Assembly (NCBI GenBank): GCA_946480555.1
Contig: CAMLLE010000155.1
Span: forward strand, 1 to 7,123
Length of the DNA stretch: 7,123 nt
Origin: an uncultured Verrucomicrobia subdivision 3 bacterium
Lineage (GTDB): Bacteria > Verrucomicrobiota > Verrucomicrobiae > Limisphaerales > CAMLLE01
Direction of reading: 5' to 3'
The notes beneath the pieces are model-generated. The model was not told the DNA's origin. It made no database searches and saw only the letters and a list, made by a program, of their open reading frames with translations. Of the stretch, positions 1 through 5,488 are shown one piece after another. The translations under genes and the position numbers were made by a program. Each line of letters opens with the position of its first letter. Position 1 is the stretch's first letter.

Positions 1-309
1 TTCGACATATTTGCCTTCGGAAAAGAACCTTCCAGCCGACAGAAGAGAAGCGCGTTCAGCCGCGCTGGTTCCGGCGTGGTCCGAGGCAACCTTCTGAAAC
101 TCCGCGGCAGTCGCCGGCCGGCCGGTGGCGATGACAGATAACGCTTCGCTGGCGGAAACCTGCTTCTGATGATTCCGCGAAATGTAGAACCCGACCGCGA
201 CGCCCGCGACCGCCAATCCGGCAATGCCCATCAGGAGTTGTTTGCGATGAGCTTCAGCCCATGCCCAAGCTTTGAAAAAAGCGGCGGATTGCGTGACGTC
301 AGATTCCAT
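1..309 (-). CDS. Membrane-anchored tetratricopeptide (YfgM/TPR_21-like) protein, N-terminal part only
   Basis: The minus strand reads open from an ATG at 309 to the left edge (103 codons, no stop), so the C-terminus lies outside the window. Residues 1-24 are polar with a WAWAEAHRKQ stretch. Residues 25-43 form one hydrophobic helix rich in Gly, Ala and Val, followed by SRNHQKQ. This suggests an N-in single-pass membrane anchor with the rest outside the cytoplasm. From about residue 66 the text reads like the start of tetratricopeptide helices: a block with SDHAGTSAAERASLLSAG, then FFSEGKYVE, which matches the A-to-B helix pattern of TPR_21/YfgM-type proteins ('...GTSAAERA.LL.A...F..GKY.EA'). 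Family members of this shape are thought to help with envelope protein quality control or act as scaffolds, but no specific role can be assigned. A GGAAG lies about 14 bases upstream of the ATG, which is too far to be a strong ribosome site. The next gene is divergent. Confidence 0.8.
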   Translation of the reverse strand, partial: MESDVTQSAAFFKAWAWAEAHRKQLLMGIAGLAVAGVAVGFYISRNHQKQVSASEALSVIATGRPATAAEFQKVASDHAGTSAAERASLLSAGRFFSEGKYVE

Positions 310-383
310 ATAGGGCGTGCAATCTTCCGGTCGCACCTTCAAAACGCAAGCTTGAAATCAGGCGCGGAAATGCTTTGGCTGCG

Positions 384-400
384 GCGTGCGTTTCGCACGC
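384..400. repeat. Perfect 7-bp inverted repeat (hairpin)
   Basis: GCGTGCG (384-390), loop TTT, then CGCACGC (394-400). The plus-strand arm is followed by a mixed pyrimidine run (TTCCTTTC), so it resembles a weak intrinsic terminator read on the plus strand. However, no plus-strand gene ends just before it. It could be a leader structure upstream of hisJ, or a remnant. Confidence 0.45.
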
Positions 401-419
401 TTCCTTTCATTCCGAAAAA

Positions 420-440
420 GCGCCGAGGCGAGGTCGCCGC
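420..440. repeat. G+C-rich palindromic element, possible dispersed repeat
   Basis: The core is GGCGA (427-431), GG, TCGCC (434-438), flanked by further G/C-rich sequence, in a non-coding spacer. The 'gcgccgaggcgaggtcgccgc' type of sequence looks like a short dispersed intergenic element rather than a regulatory site. That is a pattern impression, since only one copy is in the window. Confidence 0.25.
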
Positions 441-565
441 TTCCACGGATGCCCGGTTCAGGAGACTCCAGCCATCAGCTGTCACTATTTCGTTCCCTTC
501 TCGGAAGAATGGTCCGGCCCGAGAATCTATTCGACTGAAAGAATTCCAAACCGGAAACTCCGCTC

Positions 566-1378
566 ATGGCTTTGCCACCTGATCTGCACATGCACACACC
601 GCTTTGCCGGCACGCGACCGGCGAACCCGCGGATTACGCTCGCGAAGCGGTGCGTTACGGTCTGACCGAAATCGGTTTCTCCGATCATTCTCCGATGCGT
701 CAGGATGATTTCGACGATTGGCGGATGCGGCTGGATCAGTTGTCTGATTACGTCGACCAGGTGCGGCGCGCGCAGCGCGAATTCCCGCAACTCACCATCC
801 GCCTCGCGTTGGAGGTGGATTATTTGCCGGGCCATGAGGAATGGATTCGGGAACTCGCCACAAAGCATCCGTGGGATTACCTGATCGGCTCCGTACATTA
901 CGTTTCCGATTCATGGGCCATCGACAATCCCAACATGCTGAGCGAATGGAAACACCGGGACGCGTTCGAAGTCTGGAGCATTTACTTCGAGCGCCTGGCG
1001 TGCGCGGCCGAGACGGGGCTGTTTCAAATCATCGGCCACGCTGATCTGCCAAAGAAGTTCGGCCATCGGCCGTCTGGCGATTGCGCCGCGCTGTATCGTC
1101 GGTTTTTGAAAGCGGCCAAAGCAAACGACTGCGCCATTGAGCTGAACACAGCGGGCTTGCGAAAGGATTGCCGGGAGATTTACCCCAGCCGCGAAATTCT
1201 GCAACTGGCGCACGAACTTGGTGTGCCGATCACATTCGGCTCGGATGCCCACGCGCCGGGAGAAGTTGGTCACGCCTTTCGTGAAGCAGTTCAGCTGGCG
1301 AAATCGGCTGGCTACACCAGCTGCTGCACATTTCAGCAACGCCAGCGCGTGTTGCTCGGCCTGCCATCGGCCGGATGA
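566..1378 (+). CDS. hisJ: Histidinol-phosphatase, PHP family (HisJ type)
   Basis: A 270-residue protein of the PHP (polymerase and histidinol phosphatase) superfamily. HisJ-type enzymes hydrolyse L-histidinol phosphate to L-histidinol, the penultimate step of histidine biosynthesis (EC 3.1.3.15), in the cytoplasm with a multi-metal centre. All expected metal-binding blocks are visible in order: DLHMHTPLCRHATG (H8, H10, H16), FSDHSP (D40, H41), ALEVDY (E83), GSVHY (H111), IGHADL (H158, D160) and FGSDAHAP (D227, H229). The HisJ-specific ELNTAGLRK block (192-200) corresponds to the 'DFNTSGLRK' region of the Bacillus enzyme, which favours HisJ over other PHP phosphoesterases. Length is typical (about 260-280). 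The ATG at 566 has a GGAAA about 9 bases upstream and precedes the first motif by only seven residues, so this start is well supported. No other his genes are nearby; the neighbours are on the other strand. A different phosphatase substrate cannot be excluded. Confidence 0.93.
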   Translation: MALPPDLHMHTPLCRHATGEPADYAREAVRYGLTEIGFSDHSPMRQDDFDDWRMRLDQLSDYVDQVRRAQREFPQLTIRLALEVDYLPGHEEWIRELATKHPWDYLIGSVHYVSDSWAIDNPNMLSEWKHRDAFEVWSIYFERLACAAETGLFQIIGHADLPKKFGHRPSGDCAALYRRFLKAAKANDCAIELNTAGLRKDCREIYPSREILQLAHELGVPITFGSDAHAPGEVGHAFREAVQLAKSAGYTSCCTFQQRQRVLLGLPSAG

Positions 1379-1426
1379 ATTATTATAGTGATTCTCAAAG
1401 TTGTTTCCGAAAAGCGGAGGATGGAA

Positions 1427-1484
1427 CCCTCACCCGGCCTTCGGCCAACCGCTCCCATCGGACGAGAGAGGGCTTGGGGGAGGG
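1427..1484. repeat. Degenerate palindromic intergenic repeat (CCCTCACCC...GGGGGAGGG)
   Basis: Starts with CCCTCACCCGGCC (1427-1439) and ends with TTGGGGGAGGG (1474-1484), so its ends are imperfectly complementary. Inside are a small hairpin GGCC-TTC-GGCC (1436-1446) and a CTCCCATCGGACGAGAGAGGG-like arm pair. This resembles the common bacterial intergenic repeats of the form 'CCCTCACCC..CTCTCCC..GGGAGAGGG..'. It lies between two convergent gene ends, where it might also fold to slow transcription from either side. Only one copy is present here, so the dispersed nature is inferred. Confidence 0.45.
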
Positions 1485-1512
1485 CGTTGGAGAAATCCGG
1501 ATCACGTCGCAC

Positions 1513-1536
1513 CCTTGCGTCCTCGCGTCCTTGCGT
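1513..1536. repeat. Three tandem 8-bp units (CCTYGCGT)3
   Basis: Three consecutive octamers: CCTTGCGT, CCTCGCGT, CCTTGCGT. Read on the minus strand they give ACGCAAGG ACGCGAGG ACGCAAGG, which resembles the 'ACGCAAAGACGCAAAGG' type of intergenic repeat seen in many unrelated bacterial genomes. It lies in the convergent spacer just after the palindromic element at 1427-1484. Confidence 0.6.
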
Positions 1537-1618
1537 TGATTCCAATTTCCCGCACAGGAAAAGGCGCGGAATACACGCCACTTTCTTTTGGATTTCCAGG
1601 ATGGCGTCACCGTTTTTC

Positions 1619-2320
1619 TCACTGTCCCGCCGTTCCAGCCAGCGCTTCATAGAATTGCACGCAACGGTTCACCTCCGCCAGAACCTGTTCATTCAGCGGA
1701 ATGGCAGCATCAATGTCGCAGTCGCCAATGGCAGCGACAAACGACTTCCAGCTCCCAGCGGCGCGGCTCAGCTGACTGTGGATTTCCGGCGTGTTCAATT
1801 CGAGCCGCAGCAGATCCTGAAGGGTTGTTTCAAACTCCTTCGTCAAACCAGCCATCTCCTCCCGGATCTCAGCAGAGCCCCGAATCTGCTGCACGAGAAA
1901 GAGCTTCATGACTTTCTGTGAGAGCATCCGCTGCCTCCCGGCGCGATTGATGGTCTGCGTCAGCAGATGCACGCGCGCGAGGATGGTGTGCAGTTCGGCA
2001 ATACTCCCGTCAGATTCCAGATTCAGGCGCTGGATTTCTTGGGCGACCACTTGAATGGCGGCGTTGTTGGCGTCCAGATTCTGCGTGCTGCGAACTGCGA
2101 GCAACGAGATGTTGAGCGAGATCAGCTGCGAAGTGCGGACCGTGTCGGACAGCCGGGAGATTACGTTGCGCAGCTTGCGATCCAGCGTTTCCGCACGTTC
2201 GGACAGTTCGGGCGCGGGAAGTCGAATTCCCGCCGAGCTTCTCACAATCTTGTTTCCAGGTGTAACAGTGGTTGCAGTCATTCCTGCCAGAGTTTCTCCG
2301 TTCGGTTTCGGCTCCGGCAC
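1619..2320 (-). CDS. Soluble PilJ-domain protein with an MCP-tip-like helical segment
   Basis: A 233-residue, strongly helical protein with no signal peptide or membrane segment. Residues 124-135, INRAGRQRMLSQ, followed by KVMKLFL, are the signature of the PilJ/NarX-type sensor domain ('IN.AGRQRMLSQ'), and the domain seems to run to about residue 225, including a WKSF at 181-184. Residues about 61-105 (TSQLISLNISLLAVRS...AAIQVVAQEIQRL) resemble the hairpin tip of chemoreceptor signalling domains ('TNLLALNAAIEAARAG...FAVVAEEVRKL'), but the arms are short and the key tip residues are poorly kept. PilJ domains normally sit outside the membrane between two helices; here everything appears cytosolic. 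It may be a signal-transduction or type IV pilus-associated accessory protein; no partner is nearby. The longest frame begins with GTG at 2320 directly after an in-frame stop, without a Shine-Dalgarno sequence; an ATG at 2281 (residue 14) is the main alternative. The gene is convergent with hisJ. Confidence 0.8.
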   Translation of the reverse strand: MPEPKPNGETLAGMTATTVTPGNKIVRSSAGIRLPAPELSERAETLDRKLRNVISRLSDTVRTSQLISLNISLLAVRSTQNLDANNAAIQVVAQEIQRLNLESDGSIAELHTILARVHLLTQTINRAGRQRMLSQKVMKLFLVQQIRGSAEIREEMAGLTKEFETTLQDLLRLELNTPEIHSQLSRAAGSWKSFVAAIGDCDIDAAIPLNEQVLAEVNRCVQFYEALAGTAGQ

Positions 2321-2646
2321 TTTCTAAGCTGCAGGCGCTATACCAGTGCGAAAAACCACAGACACCGCAAAACTCATTGAAGCAATGAACGAGATTCAAT
2401 TCCCCACCAAGCCCGCTCTGGATGGACCCTCCGGAGCCGGCGCCCACGGACTTGAACTTCGCATTCGAAAGTCTCAGCACATGCCCCGGCATCACAACGC
2501 GGATTCAAGCCTGTCGCAAATTTTCCAGCCTGCGCAGACCAAGCAATGAGAGGCCGGAGACGTTCCAGGAATTGCCTGGCATTCCGAAGTTGCCAGCCAT
2601 CTTTGAATTTCAAACACTATGCACCGCTTAACCGACCACAAACTTT
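2321..2646. other. Divergent spacer without recognisable gene
   Basis: 326 bases between the divergent PilJ-domain and epimerase genes. Both promoters should be here, but no good consensus pair is visible; TTGCCA at 2590 followed by a CACTAT-like hexamer near 2613 is too weak to call. A short segment at 2351-2370 (AACCACAGACACCGCAAAAC) resembles the 'ACCACAGAGACACAGAG' type of dispersed intergenic sequence. A small inverted repeat CCAGG-AATTG-CCTGG lies at 2565-2579. Short open frames on both strands (for example a GTG-started one from 2346 to 2549) have no recognisable domain or ribosome site and I do not call them. Confidence 0.5.
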
Positions 2647-3693
2647 ATGGAAAAGAAACGAGTTGTTGAAAAAGATCCGCCGTTGAAGAAGGACGATCTG
2701 ATTGTCATCACCGGAGCCGGTGGCTTCATTGGTGGCAACCTGGCGCTCTACTTCAGCAAGAAGGGCTTCACCAATATCCGCGCAGTGGACAAGAAGCCGC
2801 TCTACGAATGGTATCTCCACGTCCCGGGCGTGCAGAATCTTTGCCTCGATGTCAGCCACGAAGAGAATTGCAAACGCGTCTGCGAAGGTGCGGTGGAAGT
2901 CTATAACCTCGCCGCTGACATGGGCGGAATGGGCTTCATCGAACGCTTCCGCGTCGAATGCCTGCGCTCCATCCTGATCAACACCCATATGGTCGAAGCG
3001 GCCTACAACGCGGGTGCGCGCCGCTATTTCTTCTCTTCGTCTGCCTGCGCTTACAACACGCTCCTGCAGCAGGACCCGAAAGTTCGCGCGCTCAAGGAAT
3101 CCGATGCTTACCCCGCGATGGCCGAGCGCGGTTACGGCTGGGAGAAGCTCGTTTCGGAAATGTTCTGCCAGGAATACTGGCACGAGCGCGGCATGAAAAC
3201 CACCATTGCCCGTTTTCACAACGTGTATGGACCGCACGGAACGTGGTTCGGCGGACGCGAAAAGGCTCCCGCCGCCATGTGCCGCAAAGTGATTGAGGCC
3301 ATCGACACCGGAAAAAAAGAAATCAACATCTGGGGCGACGGCCACCAGACCCGCAGCTTCATGTACATCGACGATTGCGTGAAGGGCATCGACATGATCA
3401 TGCACTCGGATGAACTGATCGCCACGCCAATCAATCTCGGCTCCAGCGAGCTGGTTTCCATCAATGAGCTGCTTTCCAAAGTCGAAAAGATCGCGGGCGT
3501 AAAGCTCAAGCGCACCTACGACTTGAATGCTCCCCGAGGCGTTGCCGGTCGGAATAGCGACAATACCTTCATCAAAAAGGTGCTCCGCTGGGAACCCAAC
3601 ACCTCGCTGGATAAGGGCCTGGCCGCCACCTTCAAGTGGATCAAAGAGCAGTACAAGCTCAAAAACGAAGGCAAACGCGTTGGCGTGGGCTGA
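2647..3693 (+). CDS. gme: GDP-mannose 3,5-epimerase (extended SDR family)
   Basis: A 348-residue NAD-dependent sugar-nucleotide epimerase of the extended short-chain dehydrogenase/reductase family. It very probably converts GDP-D-mannose to GDP-L-galactose and/or GDP-L-gulose (EC 5.1.3.18) in the cytosol. It has the nucleotide-binding loop ITGAGGFIG (21-29), then the blocks that set the plant GME apart from other epimerases: NLAADMGGMGF (87-97), SSSAC (130-134, with the acid/base cysteine C134), the catalytic pair Y163 and K167 in GYGWEK, FHNVYGPHGTW, GGREKAPAA (202-210, with the second acid/base K206), WGDGHQTRSF (229-238) and GRNSDN (301-306). Length is slightly below plant GME (about 370-377). 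The ATG at 2647 is followed by a 17-residue lead before the Rossmann fold; there is no Shine-Dalgarno sequence. No glycosyltransferase or other sugar-nucleotide gene flanks it; it ends in its own terminator, so it appears to be a single-gene unit. The product would supply L-sugars for surface polysaccharide; a different GDP-hexose substrate is possible. Confidence 0.92.
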   Translation: MEKKRVVEKDPPLKKDDLIVITGAGGFIGGNLALYFSKKGFTNIRAVDKKPLYEWYLHVPGVQNLCLDVSHEENCKRVCEGAVEVYNLAADMGGMGFIERFRVECLRSILINTHMVEAAYNAGARRYFFSSSACAYNTLLQQDPKVRALKESDAYPAMAERGYGWEKLVSEMFCQEYWHERGMKTTIARFHNVYGPHGTWFGGREKAPAAMCRKVIEAIDTGKKEINIWGDGHQTRSFMYIDDCVKGIDMIMHSDELIATPINLGSSELVSINELLSKVEKIAGVKLKRTYDLNAPRGVAGRNSDNTFIKKVLRWEPNTSLDKGLAATFKWIKEQYKLKNEGKRVGVG

Positions 3694-3722
3694 TTATCCG
3701 ATCCGCGTCGCCCGGGATTTCG

Positions 3723-3754
3723 ACCGCCTGCCAAACGGCAGGCGGTTTTCTTTT
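3723..3754 (+). terminator. Intrinsic (Rho-independent) terminator after the epimerase gene
   Basis: A perfect 10-bp stem ACCGCCTGCC (3723-3732), AAAC tetraloop, GGCAGGCGGT (3737-3746), followed by TTTCTTTT. It lies 29 bases after the epimerase stop codon and in the correct orientation, so it closes that transcript and separates it from the FeoA gene downstream. Confidence 0.93.
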
Positions 3755-3857
3755 GGGCAGCAGAGCAGGCTTCAAAGTCCTGCGATTGCAATTCGGGAAC
3801 AGCAAAACGCAAAACCGGGTTAGTCGGCCAAACCACCGAACCGGCATTGTATTGCGC

Positions 3858-4154
3858 GTGAGCCACGAGCCGACACCGAACCACTGCGAAGAGCCACGTT
3901 GCGAACTCTGCCCGCTCAGCCGCGTGCAAGCCGGTGTAGCTGTTCGCATCAAACAGCTTTGCGCCGGTCCGGAAGTTCAGAATCGTCTCCGGGAGATCGG
4001 CCTGTGCGAAGATCAGATCGTGAAGCTCATCACCTCCCGCAACAATCTCATCTGCCAGGTCTGCAACGCCCGCCTGGCGATCAGCGAACAGCTGGCGCAG
4101 GTCATTCTCGTCGAGCCGCTGCTGCAACCGGTTCCAATCCGCAGAATTTCCTGA
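3858..4154 (+). CDS. feoA: FeoA-domain protein, cysteine-containing, non-ATG start
   Basis: A small protein of about 98 residues with the SH3-like FeoA fold: CPLSRVQAGVAVRIKQLC (18-35), then NRLREIGLCEDQIVKLI (42-58, equal to the family's 'RRL.ELGL..G..V.V'), a central strand and ISEQLAQVILVEP at the end. FeoA proteins are small cytosolic partners of the ferrous-iron transporter FeoB; related domains also occur in DtxR-type regulators. There is no ATG close to the domain; GTG at 3858 is the most sensible start, with TTG at 3852 as alternative. The frame stays open far upstream, but that part crosses the terminator and is not protein-like. Seven cysteines are present, including C15-x2-C18 before the domain and C66-x2-C69 (CQVC) in the loop where FeoA usually has a Gly-rich turn. 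The four could bind metal. No feoB is visible in the window. It precedes the DUF1015 gene by 93 bases on the same strand. Confidence 0.82.
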   Translation: MSHEPTPNHCEEPRCELCPLSRVQAGVAVRIKQLCAGPEVQNRLREIGLCEDQIVKLITSRNNLICQVCNARLAISEQLAQVILVEPLLQPVPIRRIS

Positions 4155-4247
4155 TTTTTTCCGTCCCGCGGCGGTTTGGATCATTTCGGTTTTCGCCTCC
4201 AAATTCTTCGTGCGTTCGTCAGTTGAAACGTTATCTTCCGCCCCCTC

Positions 4248-5465
4248 ATGGCCACCGTTAAACCTTTTGCAGCATTGCGCCCAAAGCCGGAACTGGCGGC
4301 GCAGATTTGTGAATTGCCCTACGACGTGATGTCGTCCGAGGAAGCGCGGCAGATCGCTGCCGGCAATCCGCTCAGCTTTCTGCACGTCAGCAAACCGGAA
4401 ATCGATCTTCCGCCCGGCACCGATCTTTACTCGGCGTCCGTGTACGCGAAGGGCAAAGAAAATTTTCAAAAGTTGATCAACCAAGGTGCGCTGAAGCAGG
4501 ACACGCAACCGTGCTATTATCTCTACCGCCAGGTCATGGGAAAACATTCCCAAATCGGGCTGGTGGCCGCTGCCAGTTGTGAAGAATACCTGAAAGGCAC
4601 GATCAAGAAGCACGAGTTCACGCGGCCGGACAAAGAGGACGATCGCGTCCGGCACATTGAGACGCTGGAATCGCAAACTGGACCGGTGTTTCTTACTTAC
4701 CGCGCGGTTGCGGCTCTCGATGCGTTCACAGCCCGGAAAACTGCGGAGAAGCCGGACATCGATTTCACCGCGGCCGATGGCGTTCGCCATACCTCCTGGG
4801 TGATCAATCAACCGAGCGATCTTGCTCTGATCGAATCCGAATTCACGAAGATCCCCTTCCTTTACATTGCCGACGGCCACCACCGCAGCGCCGCGGCGGG
4901 GCGCGTTTATCAAAGCCGGAAAGGCGCCGGTCACAGCAGCCAGTTCCTGACCGTGATCTTCCCGCACAATCAGATGCAGATTCTTCCCTACAACCGGGTG
5001 TTGAAGGATCTGAACGGCCTTTCCCCCGAGCAATTGCTGCAGAAGCTCGACGCCGTTTTCGTCATTACGTCGGGCAGCTCCCCTGCTCCCTCGCGCAAAC
5101 ATGAGCTCGCGCTTTACCTCGAGGGTAAATGGCACACACTGCACTTCCGCCCGCAGTTCGCGGCGACGAACGATCCCATCGAGAAACTCGACGTAACCCT
5201 CCTGCAAAAGTTCGTGCTTGATCCAGTCTTCGGGATCACCGATCCGCGCACGAGCAAGCGCATCAACTTTGTCGGCGGCATCCGCGGCACGGGCGAATTG
5301 GAGAAACTGGTGAACAGCGGCGAATACGCCTGCGCGTTCTCCATGTTCCCCACGAGCATTGAAGATCTGATGACGATCGCCGACGCCGGCGGAATAATGC
5401 CGCCGAAAAGCACGTGGTTCGAACCCAAGCTTCGCGACGCGATGTTCTGCCACATGATTGCGTGA
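4248..5465 (+). CDS. DUF1015 family protein
   Basis: A 405-residue soluble protein of the conserved DUF1015 family (Pfam PF06245), full length (family about 400-420). Family blocks visible: LPYDVMSSEEAR (23-34), NPLSFLHVSKPEIDLPPG (40-57), YYLYRQ (90-95), the charged KKHEFTRPDKEDDRVRHIE segment (120-138), the invariant-looking IADGHHRSAAA (207-217), LPYNRVLKDLNG (246-257) and MPPKSTWFEPKLR (384-396) near the end. The dense His/Asp/Arg motifs look enzymatic. From memory, DUF1015 genes often sit next to serine-biosynthesis genes (serA/serC) in Bacteroidetes and other bacteria, and a link to serine phosphorylation has been discussed; I am not certain of this and nothing in the window tests it. 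Start at the first ATG, just before the first block; the leader has no clear Shine-Dalgarno sequence. It is downstream of the FeoA gene, possibly co-transcribed, and ends 23 bases from a convergent gene. Confidence 0.9.
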   Translation: MATVKPFAALRPKPELAAQICELPYDVMSSEEARQIAAGNPLSFLHVSKPEIDLPPGTDLYSASVYAKGKENFQKLINQGALKQDTQPCYYLYRQVMGKHSQIGLVAAASCEEYLKGTIKKHEFTRPDKEDDRVRHIETLESQTGPVFLTYRAVAALDAFTARKTAEKPDIDFTAADGVRHTSWVINQPSDLALIESEFTKIPFLYIADGHHRSAAAGRVYQSRKGAGHSSQFLTVIFPHNQMQILPYNRVLKDLNGLSPEQLLQKLDAVFVITSGSSPAPSRKHELALYLEGKWHTLHFRPQFAATNDPIEKLDVTLLQKFVLDPVFGITDPRTSKRINFVGGIRGTGELEKLVNSGEYACAFSMFPTSIEDLMTIADAGGIMPPKSTWFEPKLRDAMFCHMIA

Positions 5466-5488
5466 GGCGCGATTCGTAAATTCGCAAC

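Larger units (their letters stand above)
310..565. other. Divergent intergenic spacer with inverted repeats
   Basis: This spacer separates the minus-strand TPR gene from the plus-strand hisJ gene, so both promoters should lie here. No convincing -35/-10 pair is visible on either strand. It contains a tight inverted repeat (384-400), a G+C-rich palindromic segment (420-440), and a pair of 7-base arms, TTCTCGG at 498-504 and CCGAGAA at 519-525, separated by 14 bases. That last pair sits about 40 bases before the hisJ start and could be an operator or a leader hairpin. Open frames crossing this spacer have no recognisable protein character and I treat them as chance. Confidence 0.5.

Noticed and set aside
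169..582. A 137-codon plus-strand open frame spanning the TPR gene start and the spacer before hisJ
   Set aside because: Overlaps the TPR gene on the opposite strand and the start of hisJ, with no protein-like pattern or family resemblance.
1513..1536. CRISPR-like or coding tandem repeat
   Set aside because: Units are only 8 bases, directly abutting, with no spacers and no cas genes; it is a short tandem or dispersed intergenic repeat.
1388..1921. A 177-codon plus-strand open frame over the repeat-rich spacer and the PilJ-domain gene
   Set aside because: It translates repeat sequence and the antisense of the PilJ gene; no domain seen.
2346..2549. Possible small gene (67 codons, GTG start) in the divergent spacer
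   Set aside because: No ribosome site, no recognisable sequence; overlaps a segment resembling a dispersed repeat.
2590..2620. Possible promoter TTGCCA with a CACTAT-like hexamer before the epimerase gene
   Set aside because: Too many mismatches and poor spacing to support a call.
2617..3405. A 262-codon minus-strand open frame opposite the epimerase gene
   Set aside because: It is a mirror of a clear GDP-mannose epimerase gene; its His/Val/Phe-rich text has no domain.
3636..3857. Upstream extension of the FeoA frame to an ATG at 3636
   Set aside because: The extension lies inside the epimerase gene and crosses its intrinsic terminator; the FeoA similarity begins only after about 3900.
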